The position numbers were made by a program, and so were the translations under genes. Below are positions 1 through 9,159 of a stretch of DNA of 64,000 nucleotides, piece after piece; position 1 is the stretch's first letter; each line of letters opens with the position of its first letter. Source of the DNA: Flavobacterium tibetense (GTDB taxonomy: Bacteria > Bacteroidota > Bacteroidia > Flavobacteriales > Flavobacteriaceae); NCBI RefSeq assembly GCF_003293845.1, contig NZ_QLST01000001.1, forward strand, positions 62,001 through 126,000, in the 5' to 3' direction. The notes under the pieces are model-generated. The model was not told the origin of the DNA and made no database searches. It was given only the letters and a program-made list of their open reading frames with translations.

Positions 1-2
1 AA

Positions 3-521
3 TATGAAAAATTTAAAGATTGTATTGTTTGTGCTGCTAGAATAGAAGGCAGAAAATCTACTCTAAACTTAGTTAAAGCAGTAAGAAATACTAATTATAA
101 GCTGGTTTTAGTTGGTAAAGAATCCCTGAATCAAAAAAAATATGTTGATTTAGTTCATCAAGAAGCTGGAGATAATGTTTTTTTCCTTGGAGCAATACAT
201 CATTCCGATTTAAAAGATTTATATAGTGTTGCAAAGGTTCACGTCCTACCTAGTTGGATGGAAACGCCAGGATTGTCATCTTTGGAAGCCGCTGTAATGG
301 GATGCAACATAGTAGTTACTAAAAAAGGAGACACCGAAGATTATTTTGAAGATTATGCTTACTATTGTGAACCAGATGATGTTAATAGTATTAGAAACGC
401 AATTGATAAAGCATTTAAATCACCTTTTAATACAAAATTAAAAGAAAAAATATTAAAGCACTATACTTGGGAAAAAACGGCGGAAAAGACAGCAGAGGCC
501 TATCAATTAATAGTTAAATGA
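3..521 (+). CDS. Glycosyltransferase family 4 protein, C-terminal part (5' end outside window)
   Basis: The frame is open from the first bases, so only the last 172 residues are visible. They form the GT-B C-terminal nucleotide-sugar-binding half: a strand-turn segment ending in LVLVGKES, then FLGAIHHSDLKDLYSVAKVHVLPSW, whose style is typical of GT4 enzymes. An EX7E motif follows (E87 and E95 of the fragment, ETPGLSSLE), which contacts the donor sugar in this family. The likely role is transfer of one sugar during assembly of a surface polysaccharide repeat, on the cytoplasmic face of the inner membrane. It is the first gene of a same-strand polysaccharide cluster. The sugar specificity cannot be read from sequence. 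Confidence 0.85.
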   Translation, partial: YEKFKDCIVCAARIEGRKSTLNLVKAVRNTNYKLVLVGKESLNQKKYVDLVHQEAGDNVFFLGAIHHSDLKDLYSVAKVHVLPSWMETPGLSSLEAAVMGCNIVVTKKGDTEDYFEDYAYYCEPDDVNSIRNAIDKAFKSPFNTKLKEKILKHYTWEKTAEKTAEAYQLIVK

Positions 522-545
522 ATATATATTCTTTATTATAAATTC

Positions 546-553
546 TATATTTG
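546..553 (+). promoter_or_regulatory. Putative -7 box TATATTTG before the DUF1972-type glycosyltransferase
   Basis: Matches the Bacteroidota TAnnTTTG consensus and lies 20 bases before the ATG of the next gene. No clear TTTG -33 element is visible at the usual distance, so it may be a weak internal promoter of the polysaccharide cluster. Confidence 0.4.
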
Positions 554-573
554 CTACTGTTAAAAATAGCTAA

Positions 574-1680
574 ATGAAAATTGGAATTTTAGGAACTCGA
601 GGAATCCCTAATCATTACGGTGGTTTTGAGCAATTTGCCGAATTTTTTGCTACTTATGCTGCATCTTGTGGTCATGAGGTTTCCGTTTATAATTCCCATA
701 CACATCCCTATAAAGAAAAGAATTTCAAAGGCGTTCAAATTGTTCATTGTTATGATCCTGAAATTAAAATAGGAACTGCTGGACAGTTTTTCTATGATTT
801 AAATTGCATCTTAGACGCTAGAAAAAGAGATTTTGATATAATTCTTCAATTAGGTTATACGAGTAGTTCGGTTTGGTTTTCGTTGCATCCCAAAAATGCA
901 ATTGTGATTACGAATATGGATGGATTGGAGTGGAAACGAACCAAATATTCTAAAAAAGTACAAAAAGCACTTCAAATAGCGGAAAGTTTAGCTGTAAAAA
1001 AGAGTGATTATTTAATTGCAGATTCAATTGGAATTCAGAAATATATCAAAGAAAAGTATCAAAAAGAAAGCACATATATTGCTTACGGAGCTCATAATTT
1101 TGACAATCCCAATCCCGAAATTTTAAAGGAATATCAGGTTGAACCAGAAAACTTCAACATGATTATGGCTCGATTTGAGCCGGAAAATAATTTGGATATG
1201 GTATTAGAAGGCGTAACGCTTTCAGAAAATAAAACACCTATTTTAGTCATCGGTAATTACAATACCAAATACGGATCTTATCTAAAAAACAAATTTGAAG
1301 CATTTTCACATATTCGCTTTTTAGGAGCAGTTTACAATCTAGACCACTTGAATAATTTACGCTATTATTCTAATCTCTATTTTCACGGGCATACCGTTGG
1401 GGGAACCAATCCATCATTATTAGAAGCCATGGCGTCAAATGCTTTAATTGCAGCTCATAACAATGATTTTAATAAAGGAGTTTTAAAAGAAAACGCGTAT
1501 TATTTTTCCAATGCAGATGAGGTTAAAAAAATCTTAAATTCAATTAAAAAAAGTGATAACTTGCAATTCGTAGCAAATAACTACGATTCCATAGCTTCAA
1601 CTTTTAATTGGGAGAAAATAAATGAACAATATTTACAGCTTTTTAAACAATGTTTGGAAGGATTTTCTAGAAGAAAATAA
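574..1680 (+). CDS. DUF1972-type glycosyltransferase (GT4-like)
   Basis: A 368-residue GT-B glycosyltransferase. The N-terminus (GILGTRGIPNHYGGFEQFAE, residues 3-22) is the signature of the DUF1972 group of rhamnosyl- or fucosyl-transferase-like enzymes. The C-terminal half has the GT1-type donor site, with HTVGGTNPSLLEAMAS near residue 275. It probably adds a sugar to a lipid-linked oligosaccharide in the cytoplasm. It has its own possible promoter 20 bases upstream, and its 3' end overlaps the next gene by 59 bases, which suggests cotranscription. The exact acceptor and donor are unknown. Confidence 0.85.
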   Translation: MKIGILGTRGIPNHYGGFEQFAEFFATYAASCGHEVSVYNSHTHPYKEKNFKGVQIVHCYDPEIKIGTAGQFFYDLNCILDARKRDFDIILQLGYTSSSVWFSLHPKNAIVITNMDGLEWKRTKYSKKVQKALQIAESLAVKKSDYLIADSIGIQKYIKEKYQKESTYIAYGAHNFDNPNPEILKEYQVEPENFNMIMARFEPENNLDMVLEGVTLSENKTPILVIGNYNTKYGSYLKNKFEAFSHIRFLGAVYNLDHLNNLRYYSNLYFHGHTVGGTNPSLLEAMASNALIAAHNNDFNKGVLKENAYYFSNADEVKKILNSIKKSDNLQFVANNYDSIASTFNWEKINEQYLQLFKQCLEGFSRRK

Positions 1681-2962
1681 ACAAAATAAGGCGTTTATTC
1701 CTTTTATATTATTGTTGGTTACATTGCCAATTTCTATGGCGTTAAACAATGTTTTATTAGGTGTTTTTTTTGTTTCATCACTTCTTTACATTAGAAAAAG
1801 TAAGATTACATTATCCTTAATTTATTTGTTTCCAATTGTATTGTTTACTTGGATGAGTATTTCCTGTTTTTGGTCTATTGACCTAAAGCGAACCCTTAGC
1901 GCTTTACCAAAAGAGATTTCCTTATTACTCATTCCAATAGCTTTCATGTTACTTCCTGCTTTTACTAAAGAGCAAAAGAATAAGATTTTAAAATATTATA
2001 GTTACGCAATGTTGGTTTACGTTCTGTTTTTTTTAATTCGTGCTTTGATCCGATTTTTGATAACTAAAGAGACAAGCGTATTCTTCTATCATGGACCCGA
2101 TAATGATACCGATTCTGGGTTAGTGCCACGATTATTAAACGCAATTCACGTTTCGGTTTATGTTGCAATTGCATTTTTTTACTTTTTCATCAAAGAGCAA
2201 AAAACAAAATGGGAACAAGTAGTAAGTATTTTAATGTTTGTGTTTGTAATTTTATTAGCATCAAAAAATATTATTCTCGTTTTTGTTCTACTTATTTTAA
2301 TTCAGGTTTTTTTCTATACCAAAATTGCCAATCGACTTCGTTTAAGAAATTTAACACTTTTACTACTAGTTTTAGGCGGAATTTTATCTTTCAGTAAAAT
2401 AAAAGAACGTTTTTTAATAGAATTCACAAGTAATACTGAGAAAAGCCTTTCTCATAATATAACGGTAAATAATGAAGTAGGAGTAAACAACATTAGTATT
2501 TATGAAGCTTGGAATAACGAATCATTTACGCACAATGATTTTTTCCCTGGCACTTCTTTTCGCGTATACCAACTTAGAATGTTTACAGAATTTTTAGAGG
2601 AAGATAATATATTTTGGAAAGGATTTGGATTAAACGCTTCTTTAAATAAACTATTAGAAAAAGAAAAACAATATAACTTATATCCAGGTTACGGGACTTT
2701 TAATTTTCACAATCAATATGTGCAAAATTTTGCAGAGTTAGGCGTAATAGGTTTCTTGTTATTGTTGCTTATTTTGTATTTAAACACAAAAAAAGCATTC
2801 AGCACTAAAGATTTTATGCATATTGCTTTTGCAGTTTTAATGATAAGCTTATTTTTGACAGAATCTTTCTTGTGGAGACAAAGAGGTGTTTTGTTTTTTA
2901 TGCTTTTATATGGTTTGTTTAATGCAGAAAGCACTTCAAAATTAGAAAAAAAATTAAAATGA
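1622..2962 (+). CDS. O-antigen ligase / polysaccharide polymerase (Wzy/WaaL-type) membrane protein
   Basis: A 446-residue polytopic membrane protein with about ten hydrophobic segments and one large periplasmic loop (roughly residues 265-365). The end of the loop carries [16 protein letters not shown], the conserved histidine-containing motif of the Wzy_C/O-antigen ligase family. Members polymerise repeat units or join O-antigen to lipid A core in the periplasm. The start overlaps the preceding glycosyltransferase by 59 bases. That is long, but the upstream residues lead directly into the first membrane helix and no better start fits. The stop overlaps the next gene by 4 bases. Ligase and polymerase cannot be told apart from sequence alone. 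Confidence 0.85.
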   Translation: MNNIYSFLNNVWKDFLEENKQNKAFIPFILLLVTLPISMALNNVLLGVFFVSSLLYIRKSKITLSLIYLFPIVLFTWMSISCFWSIDLKRTLSALPKEISLLLIPIAFMLLPAFTKEQKNKILKYYSYAMLVYVLFFLIRALIRFLITKETSVFFYHGPDNDTDSGLVPRLLNAIHVSVYVAIAFFYFFIKEQKTKWEQVVSILMFVFVILLASKNIILVFVLLILIQVFFYTKIANRLRLRNLTLLLLVLGGILSFSKIKERFLIEFTSNTEKSLSHNITVNNEVGVNNISIYEAWNNESFTHNDFFPGTSFRVYQLRMFTEFLEEDNIFWKGFGLNASLNKLLEKEKQYNLYPGYGTFNFHNQYVQNFAELGVIGFLLLLLILYLNTKKAFSTKDFMHIAFAVLMISLFLTESFLWRQRGVLFFMLLYGLFNAESTSKLEKKLK

Positions 2963-3942
2963 AAAGAATATTAATTACAGGAGCTGCTGGTTTTTTAGGT
3001 TCGCATTTGTGTGATAGATTTATTAAAGAAGGTTATTTCGTTATCGGAATGGACAATCTTATTACTGGCGATTTAAAAAATATTGAGCATCTTTTTAAAC
3101 TTCAAAATTTCGAGTTTTACCACCATGATATTACTAAGTTTGTTCATGTTCCTGGTAAATTAGATTATATTTTGCACTTCGCCTCACCAGCAAGTCCAAT
3201 CGATTATTTGAAAATTCCTATCCAAACTTTAAAAGTAGGTTCATTGGGAACGCATAATTTATTAGGTTTAGCTCGAGTAAAAAAAGCAAGAATTCTTATT
3301 GCGTCAACTTCTGAAGTGTATGGAGATCCATTGGTGCATCCACAAACGGAAGAATACTATGGAAATGTAAATACGATTGGTCCAAGAGGAGTTTATGATG
3401 AAGCCAAACGTTTTCAAGAGTCAATTACTATGGCGTATCATACCTTTCATGGTGTAGAAACTAGAATTGTGCGAATTTTTAACACCTACGGGCCTAGAAT
3501 GCGATTAAATGATGGTCGTGTAATTCCGGCATTCATTGGACAAGCACTTCGAGGTGAAGATTTAACTATTTTTGGTGATGGAAGCCAAACCCGTTCTTTC
3601 TGTTACGTTGACGACCAAGTAGAAGGGATTTTCAGATTGTTACATTCGGATTATCATTTACCAGTAAATATTGGTAATCCAGATGAAATTACGATAAAGG
3701 ATTTTGCTGAAGAAATTATCAAGCTTACTGGAACCAATCAAAAAGTGGTGTATCATCCCTTACCAATGAATGATCCAATGCAACGTCAGCCTGATACTAC
3801 AAAAGCTAAAGAAATTTTAGGTTGGGAAGCAAAAGTATCTCGTGAAGAAGGAATGAAAATAACCTATGATTATTTCAAATCGTTATCTCCAGAAGAATTA
3901 GCAAAAGAAGAACATAAAGATTTCACTAAATATATTCATTAA
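2959..3942 (+). CDS. UDP-glucuronate decarboxylase (UDP-xylose synthase), SDR family
   Basis: A 327-residue extended short-chain dehydrogenase. The NAD-binding glycine motif is [10 protein letters not shown] (residues 8-17). STSEVYGDP (residues 116-124) and the catalytic Y146-x3-K150 in [11 protein letters not shown] are diagnostic of UDP-xylose synthases. It oxidises UDP-glucuronate at C4, decarboxylates it and reduces the intermediate to UDP-xylose, giving a cytoplasmic sugar donor. It overlaps the upstream polymerase gene by 4 bases, and the next gene begins directly after its stop codon, so this is a tight operon. Xylose or a derivative is therefore likely in the local polysaccharide. Confidence 0.92.
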   Translation: MKRILITGAAGFLGSHLCDRFIKEGYFVIGMDNLITGDLKNIEHLFKLQNFEFYHHDITKFVHVPGKLDYILHFASPASPIDYLKIPIQTLKVGSLGTHNLLGLARVKKARILIASTSEVYGDPLVHPQTEEYYGNVNTIGPRGVYDEAKRFQESITMAYHTFHGVETRIVRIFNTYGPRMRLNDGRVIPAFIGQALRGEDLTIFGDGSQTRSFCYVDDQVEGIFRLLHSDYHLPVNIGNPDEITIKDFAEEIIKLTGTNQKVVYHPLPMNDPMQRQPDTTKAKEILGWEAKVSREEGMKITYDYFKSLSPEELAKEEHKDFTKYIH

Positions 3943-5295
3943 TTGGCACCAAAAACAGGTAGATATTCAGTTTATATTCGACCGATACAAATTTTCTTAG
4001 ATTTAGTAATACTGAATCTGTTGATTGTAATTTGTATGCGATCGGCTATGAGTAATTTTGGCTATCATTTACTTGTTTCCTTTTTTTGGTTGGTTATTTC
4101 TTATTACTCGGGCTATTATGAAGTGTTTCGCTACAGTAAAGGAATTGAAATTTTAGGCAAATTATTAAAACAATTTACATTCATTAGTTTAATCACTTTT
4201 GCATATGTTGGTTTTAAATATAAGTATGTAACCGTAGATGAGGTGGGTTTTTATATTTTATGGTCTTTTCTTTTAGTTGGATTTGTGAAATTTTCAATTT
4301 TCTTTTTACTAAAAAAATACCGAATTCTCTATGGAGGAAACCACCGAAATGTAATTATAGTTGGAAGTGGAAAAAGTGTAGAGGAGTTAAGCGAATTTTT
4401 TACTACTAACCCAGACTATGGATACAATTTAGTACGTGTTTTCGATTTAAAATCAAATAAAAAGCAAGAATTGCTTGATAGCAAAATTTATGTGGTTGAT
4501 AATAAGATTGACGAAGTTTACGCTTCAATCAATGTGTTGACAAACAATGAAATCAATGATTTAATCAATTTTGCTGATAATAGTTTAAAGACGGTAAAGT
4601 TTTTGCCAGATAGTAAAAACACTTTATTAAGAAATTTAGCAGTTGAGTATTACGAGTATATCCCAATTATTTCTTTACGAACCATTCCATTAGATAAAGA
4701 GGTTAATAAACGGTTAAAACGATTTTTTGACATTGTTTTTTCATTAGTAATAATAGTATTTTTACTTTCTTGGTTGACACCAATTTTAGCTCTAATTATT
4801 CGATTAGAATCAAAAGGACCAACTTTTTTTAAACAAAAAAGAAATGGTTTGAATTATGAAGAGTTTAACTGTTTCAAATTCCGTTCCATGCATTTGAATC
4901 CAATTGCTGATTTGGAACAAGTACAAAAAAACGATCCAAGAATTACTAAAATTGGAAGGTTTATGAGAAAAACCAGTATCGATGAATTACCACAGTTTTT
5001 CAATGTGCTTTTGGGTGATATGTCTGTTGTAGGACCACGACCTCACATGGTAAGTCATACGGAAATGTATGCAAAAAGTGTAGACAAATTCATGGTAAGG
5101 CATTTTATTAAACCTGGAATTACAGGTTTAGCTCAAACGAACGGCTTTAGAGGTGAAGTTGAAAGTGAACGCGATATTATAAACCGAGTTAAATACGACA
5201 TTTTTTATCTTGAAAATTGGTCGATTTTACTAGACATTAAAATTATTTTTATCACAATTATTAACGCAATTAAAGGGGAGAAGAAAGCCTACTAA
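3943..5295 (+). CDS. Polyprenyl glycosylphosphotransferase (WcaJ/CpsE-type initiating sugar transferase)
   Basis: A 450-residue protein with the two-part layout of initiating transferases. Four or five N-terminal membrane helices are followed by a nucleotide-fold middle (VIIVGSGKS, about residue 138). The C-terminal bacterial sugar transferase domain starts with KRFFDIVFS near residue 257 and contains KFRSM, DPRITKIGRFMRKTSIDELPQ and VVGPRPH. It moves a sugar phosphate from UDP-sugar to undecaprenyl phosphate, the first step of repeat-unit synthesis. It starts at a TTG immediately after the previous stop. The first ATG downstream (near 4036) would delete the first membrane helix, so TTG is preferred. 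Confidence 0.9.
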   Translation: MAPKTGRYSVYIRPIQIFLDLVILNLLIVICMRSAMSNFGYHLLVSFFWLVISYYSGYYEVFRYSKGIEILGKLLKQFTFISLITFAYVGFKYKYVTVDEVGFYILWSFLLVGFVKFSIFFLLKKYRILYGGNHRNVIIVGSGKSVEELSEFFTTNPDYGYNLVRVFDLKSNKKQELLDSKIYVVDNKIDEVYASINVLTNNEINDLINFADNSLKTVKFLPDSKNTLLRNLAVEYYEYIPIISLRTIPLDKEVNKRLKRFFDIVFSLVIIVFLLSWLTPILALIIRLESKGPTFFKQKRNGLNYEEFNCFKFRSMHLNPIADLEQVQKNDPRITKIGRFMRKTSIDELPQFFNVLLGDMSVVGPRPHMVSHTEMYAKSVDKFMVRHFIKPGITGLAQTNGFRGEVESERDIINRVKYDIFYLENWSILLDIKIIFITIINAIKGEKKAY

Positions 5296-6047
5296 TGAGC
5301 GCTTTAGTTTCCATAATTACACCTTCTTATAATTCAGCCAAATTTATTGCTGAAACGATACAGTCAGTGCAAAATCAAACCTACCAAAATTGGGAAATGA
5401 TTATTGTAGATGATGGTTCTTCTGATAAAACAGAAAGTGTGGTTTTAGCTATAATCCAAAACGATAATCGCATTCAATTTCATAAGTTAAGTCAAAATTC
5501 TGGTCCAGCTGTAGCTCGAAATACCGCAATTGAAAAAGCATCAGGAGATTACATGACATTCATAGATGCGGATGATATTTGGTTTCCAACATTTATAGAA
5601 AACAACATCAAAACCATTCAGGAAACCGGAATTCCTTTTGTATTTTCATCTTACAGAAGAGCAAATGAAGAACTAGAATTTGTGTATTCCGATTTTATTG
5701 TGCCACATAAAGTTTCCTATACCGATATTCTAAAATCGAATTCCATAAGTTGTTTGACTGCTTTTTTAGATATAAAAAAATTAGGTAAAAAATATATGCC
5801 ATTAATCCGAAAACGTCAAGACATGGGATTGTGGTTGAACTATTTAAAAGCGATTCCATTCGCACATGGAATCCAAGAAACACAAGCGATTTACAGAATC
5901 AGAGAAAATTCACTTTCCAGAAAAAAATCGGATTTGATTAAATACCAATGGCAGTTTTATAGAGAAGTTGAAAAATTGAATGTTTTTCAATCTGCTTATT
6001 ATATGTTACATTGGATGTATCGCGGTTTTATGAAGTATAGAAATTAG
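5295..6047 (+). CDS. Glycosyltransferase family 2 protein
   Basis: A 250-residue GT-A fold enzyme. SIITPSYN at residues 6-13 and VDDGSSD (D39, D40) form the nucleotide-binding start. A DADD motif near residue 90 supplies the metal-binding DxD. The family transfers a single sugar from a nucleotide donor. Its ATG overlaps the preceding TAA (TAATG), so translation is probably coupled to the initiating transferase, and it is the last gene of the cluster on this strand. The acceptor is unknown. Confidence 0.9.
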   Translation: MSALVSIITPSYNSAKFIAETIQSVQNQTYQNWEMIIVDDGSSDKTESVVLAIIQNDNRIQFHKLSQNSGPAVARNTAIEKASGDYMTFIDADDIWFPTFIENNIKTIQETGIPFVFSSYRRANEELEFVYSDFIVPHKVSYTDILKSNSISCLTAFLDIKKLGKKYMPLIRKRQDMGLWLNYLKAIPFAHGIQETQAIYRIRENSLSRKKSDLIKYQWQFYREVEKLNVFQSAYYMLHWMYRGFMKYRN

Positions 6048-6054
6048 TTTCTTT

Positions 6055-6165
6055 TTTTACCACAAAGAACACAAGGAAGGCTCAAAGAGCACAAGGTTTT
6101 AACCGTAGATTCGTAAAGTTTAAAAAAACACTTTGTGTTTAACTTCGCGAAACTCTGTGTAACTT
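6055..6165. repeat. Intergenic CACAAAG/CTTTGTG-rich repeat element
   Basis: The gap between the GT2 gene and the opposing PaaK-like gene is filled with repeated variants of ACAAAGA-ACACAAGG on the left and CACTTTGTGTTTAACTTCGCG on the right, giving partial inverted symmetry. No reading frame is present. A related CTTTGCG-rich stretch occurs before trpS, so this may be a dispersed flavobacterial intergenic element. That identification is inferred from general familiarity, not from a search. Confidence 0.45.
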
Positions 6166-6168
6166 GAT

Positions 6169-7479
6169 TCAAAGCATCGATTGAAACTGCTTCAACTTTC
6201 CTCGTTTTGTGCGTTCCAAAACAACTTTTCTATTGTAAGTAAAATACAATCCCGGTTCTAAATATTTGGCAATTGCTTTTTCAATTTCCTGAATTTGTTC
6301 CAAAGTTAATTCCACTGAACTCACATAATCAATCTCAAAACTATCTAATTTCGTTTGGCGTACAATGAATTCTTTTACATTTCCGTCGTCTTCAATAATG
6401 CTTTTGGTTACGTAGTAAAACGTTAATCCAGGCGATTTTTTTCCACTTGGCAAAAGTGCCACATCGCTGGTTCGTCCAATTAATTTTTTAAGGATTGGTT
6501 TTTTCAATGTGCTTTTTTCATCCAAAATTCCAACATCGCCAATTTCATAACGAATAAACGGATGCGCTTTGTTATACAACGAAGTAATCACCACTTTTCC
6601 TTCTTTTCCATACGGAACGGGTTGATTATTTTCATCCAAAATTTCTACAAATAAAGTTTCCGAATTCACTTGCCATTCGTCTTTCGGATTTTGAAAGGCA
6701 ATTAAATCCAATTCCGAAGCACCATATTCATTGACAACAGGAATTCCTAAATGTTTTTCAAGCAAGATTTTGTCTTCTACAAACAACATTTCCGATGTCA
6801 CCATACAAACTTTCAACGACGGACAAACATCGGTTAAAATGAGATTTCGCGCTTGTAAATATTTTCCAAAGAGCACGATTGAACTTGTGTAACCATTGAT
6901 GTAATCGAATTTTTTGGTTTTAAAATGTTCCAAAACACCGTCTAAAACTTTATCCGATAAATCAAAAATCGGAAAACGATATCTTTTGCTTAAAAAGTCT
7001 TTCAAACGCTCTTTTCTGTACCCAATAAAATCCAACGGAATTCCATAAAATCGCGCTTGATACGACGAATTAAAATCAACTCCATACCAACCAAAACGAT
7101 AAATAATCGAAGCCCAAGTAATCGCATGTGCTTCTTTATCTTTAGCAAAAACAAACGGATCACCACTCGAACCCGAGGTTTTATTTACGAAAACGCTTTT
7201 TTCTGAATAACCTTTGGATAGTCGGTCTTTTAAAGGTTTTTGTAAATCTTTTTTTGTTAGAACGGGTAAATCGTTCCAATTGTCAAAAGTTTCTTTTCCA
7301 ACTAAACTCTGATAAAAAGTGTTATTTTTCAAATGAAATTCCACAATTTCTCGTTTTTTAGTTTCGAGATAATCGGGATAATCTGTTTCAGAAATTTGTA
7401 GAATTTTCTCAAAATCAGCTTGAGCTTTCGCAATAGGAAAACCGCTTAATTTTAAAGAAAGATGAAACAAGTTGAACAT
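6169..7479 (-). CDS. PaaK/CapK-like AMP-forming adenylate ligase (phenylacetate-CoA ligase family)
   Basis: A 436-residue protein of the phenylacetate-CoA ligase/CapK branch of the ANL superfamily. The ATP-binding P-loop is TSGSSGDPF (from residue 101). YGASEL serves as the adenylate-contact motif, and IRYEIGDVG is the later acyl-adenylate core motif. Such proteins sit next to capsule and exopolysaccharide clusters in many bacteria and may activate an acyl substituent; the substrate is unknown. It is transcribed towards the polysaccharide cluster. A longer frame begins at a TTG (7497) that lies inside a TACTTTTG promoter box, so the ATG 18 bases further in is chosen. Confidence 0.82.
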   Translation of the reverse strand: MFNLFHLSLKLSGFPIAKAQADFEKILQISETDYPDYLETKKREIVEFHLKNNTFYQSLVGKETFDNWNDLPVLTKKDLQKPLKDRLSKGYSEKSVFVNKTSGSSGDPFVFAKDKEAHAITWASIIYRFGWYGVDFNSSYQARFYGIPLDFIGYRKERLKDFLSKRYRFPIFDLSDKVLDGVLEHFKTKKFDYINGYTSSIVLFGKYLQARNLILTDVCPSLKVCMVTSEMLFVEDKILLEKHLGIPVVNEYGASELDLIAFQNPKDEWQVNSETLFVEILDENNQPVPYGKEGKVVITSLYNKAHPFIRYEIGDVGILDEKSTLKKPILKKLIGRTSDVALLPSGKKSPGLTFYYVTKSIIEDDGNVKEFIVRQTKLDSFEIDYVSSVELTLEQIQEIEKAIAKYLEPGLYFTYNRKVVLERTKRGKLKQFQSML

Positions 7480-7494
7480 TCGTTGGAATTTATC

Positions 7495-7502
7495 CAAAAG
7501 TA
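7495..7502 (-). promoter_or_regulatory. -7 box TACTTTTG of the PaaK-like gene
   Basis: Read on the minus strand, TACTTTTG ends 15 bases before the chosen ATG and contains the TTG that could otherwise be taken as the start. No obvious -33 TTTG is present. Confidence 0.5.
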
Positions 7503-7559
7503 ATAAATCTGAAAATAATCTTTCTTCTTTTTTCTTTTTTCTTTCTTCTTAAGAAATAG

Positions 7560-7567
7560 TACTTTTG
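7560..7567 (+). promoter_or_regulatory. -7 box TACTTTTG of purD
   Basis: Matches TAnnTTTG and ends 24 bases before the purD ATG. The TTG inside the box would be the start of a longer frame, which argues against that start. It lies only 57 bases from the divergent PaaK-like promoter. Confidence 0.55.
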
Positions 7568-7591
7568 CCAAACAACATAACAACACACAAA

Positions 7592-8863
7592 ATGACTATT
7601 TTACTACTTGGTTCTGGCGGTCGCGAACACGCACTGGCTTGGAAAATGCTTCAATCTTCAAAATGCACTTCTCTTTTTGTTGCGCCTGGAAATGCAGGAA
7701 CAGCAACCATCGCAAAAAATGTGGATTTAAATCCGAATGATTTTGACGCGGTTAAGGTTTTTGTTTTACGAGAAAAAGTAGAAATGGTTGTCGTTGGACC
7801 AGAAGATCCATTGGTTTTAGGAATTTATGATTTTTTCAAAAATGATGCTGAAATTAATCATATTCCAGTAATCGGACCATCAAAAGTTGGTGCACAATTG
7901 GAAGGAAGTAAAGAATTTGCCAAAGAATTTTTAGTAAAACACAATATTCCAACCGCTCGTTACGAAAGTTTCACCAAAGAAACTGTGGAGCAAGGTTACC
8001 AATTTTTAGAAACTTTAGAGCCACCATACGTTTTAAAAGCAGACGGATTAGCTGCTGGAAAAGGTGTTTTAATTTTATCCGATTTAGAAGAAGCTAAAAC
8101 CGAATTACGAAATATGTTGGTTGGCGCTAAATTTGGACAGGCAAGTTCAAAAGTAGTCATCGAAGAATTTTTAGACGGAATTGAATTAAGCTGTTTCGTT
8201 TTAACTGACGGAAAATCATACAAAGTATTACCAACAGCAAAAGATTACAAAAGAATTGGAGAAGGTGATACAGGATTAAACACAGGCGGAATGGGCGCGG
8301 TTTCTCCTGTTCCATTTGCGGATGCTGTTTTATTAGAAAAAATTGAAACTCGAATTGTAAAACCAACCATCGCAGGTTTACAAAAAGACGGGATCGAATA
8401 TAAAGGATTTGTATTTATTGGATTAATCAACGTGAAAGGTGAACCAATGGTTATTGAATACAATGTACGAATGGGCGATCCTGAAACGGAAGTAGTGATG
8501 CCTAGATTAAAAAGTGATTTAGTTGAAATTTTTGAAGCAATCGGAAATCAAGAATTAGAGAAAATCACATTGGAAATTGATGAAAGAGCTGCTACAACTA
8601 TTATGGTAGTTTCAGGTGGTTATCCAGAGGATTATGAAAAAGGAAAAGAGATTTTTGGATTGGAAAACATTACGGATTCAATTCCATTTCATGCGGGAAC
8701 AAAATTAGAAAACGGTAAAGTTGTTACAAATGGAGGTCGAGTTATTGCGGTAACTTCATACGGAAATGACTTTCAAGAAGCCATAAAAAAATCTTATCAA
8801 AGTATAGCAAAACTACAATTTGATAAGATGTATTTTAGAAGAGATATTGGAAAGGATTTGTAA
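7592..8863 (+). CDS. purD: Phosphoribosylamine-glycine ligase (GARS)
   Basis: A 423-residue ATP-grasp enzyme that joins glycine to 5-phosphoribosylamine with ATP, the second step of purine synthesis in the cytoplasm. The N-terminal domain starts with [16 protein letters not shown]. The ATP-grasp core has [14 protein letters not shown], and the C-terminal half has [16 protein letters not shown], a family signature that includes metal and ATP ligands. Length is normal for the family. The ATG is preferred to a TTG 27 bases upstream because that TTG is part of the promoter box. It is monocistronic, facing a convergent small gene. Confidence 0.96.
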   Translation: MTILLLGSGGREHALAWKMLQSSKCTSLFVAPGNAGTATIAKNVDLNPNDFDAVKVFVLREKVEMVVVGPEDPLVLGIYDFFKNDAEINHIPVIGPSKVGAQLEGSKEFAKEFLVKHNIPTARYESFTKETVEQGYQFLETLEPPYVLKADGLAAGKGVLILSDLEEAKTELRNMLVGAKFGQASSKVVIEEFLDGIELSCFVLTDGKSYKVLPTAKDYKRIGEGDTGLNTGGMGAVSPVPFADAVLLEKIETRIVKPTIAGLQKDGIEYKGFVFIGLINVKGEPMVIEYNVRMGDPETEVVMPRLKSDLVEIFEAIGNQELEKITLEIDERAATTIMVVSGGYPEDYEKGKEIFGLENITDSIPFHAGTKLENGKVVTNGGRVIAVTSYGNDFQEAIKKSYQSIAKLQFDKMYFRRDIGKDL

Positions 8864-8874
8864 AAATCCTTTCC
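8849..8874 (+). terminator. Hairpin across the purD stop codon
   Basis: A perfect 11-bp inverted repeat (GGAAAGGATTT / AAATCCTTTCC) has a 4-base loop that holds the TAA stop. The T-tract after it is poor, so it may act as a 3' mRNA stabiliser or a weak terminator between the convergent genes. Confidence 0.5.
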
Positions 8875-8882
8875 AATTACAA

Positions 8883-9113
8883 TTATTTTAAAAACGAATG
8901 CGCAGTTGTATCTTGCTCGTCTTCGTTGTTTGCTTTAAAAATGTTTAATTGTTTGATCCAATAAACCATTGCGCCAGCACAAATAAGGATAAAAATCCAA
9001 TTCATAAAATTAGCTGACCACCAATTAGTCAATTCCAATTCTCTTAATGCATCAAAAGGTTTGAATAAAAAATCTACAAATAGACTAGCAATTCCTTCAA
9101 AAAATGATTTCAT
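8883..9113 (-). CDS. Small single-pass membrane protein (DUF6341-like)
   Basis: A 76-residue protein with one clear membrane helix (about residues 37-54, MNWIFILICAGAMVYWI). An aromatic-rich amphipathic N-terminus precedes it and a short acidic tail (NNEDEQD) follows. It resembles the DUF6341 family of Flavobacteriaceae, whose members are sometimes misnamed uracil phosphoribosyltransferase because they lie near upp, as here. It has no enzyme motif, and no function is claimed. It is divergent from the DUF6427-like gene, with 46 bases between the two starts. Confidence 0.7.
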   Translation of the reverse strand: MKSFFEGIASLFVDFLFKPFDALRELELTNWWSANFMNWIFILICAGAMVYWIKQLNIFKANNEDEQDTTAHSFLK

Positions 9114-9139
9114 TTTGATAAAGTATTATATTTACACCA

Positions 9140-9147
9140 CAAAAATA
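9140..9147 (-). promoter_or_regulatory. -7 box TATTTTTG for the small membrane protein
   Basis: On the minus strand TATTTTTG lies 26 bases before the start codon, with a TTG 19 bases further upstream as a possible -33 element. On the plus strand the same gap holds TATATTTA, a weaker match that could serve the divergent gene. Confidence 0.45.
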
Positions 9148-9159
9148 TAAAATATTCGG

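Noticed and set aside
1..6047. Horizontally acquired island for the polysaccharide cluster
   Set aside because: No mobile-element gene, flanking repeat or tRNA is visible, and base composition by eye is not distinct from the rest of the window. The left end is out of view, so it cannot be judged.
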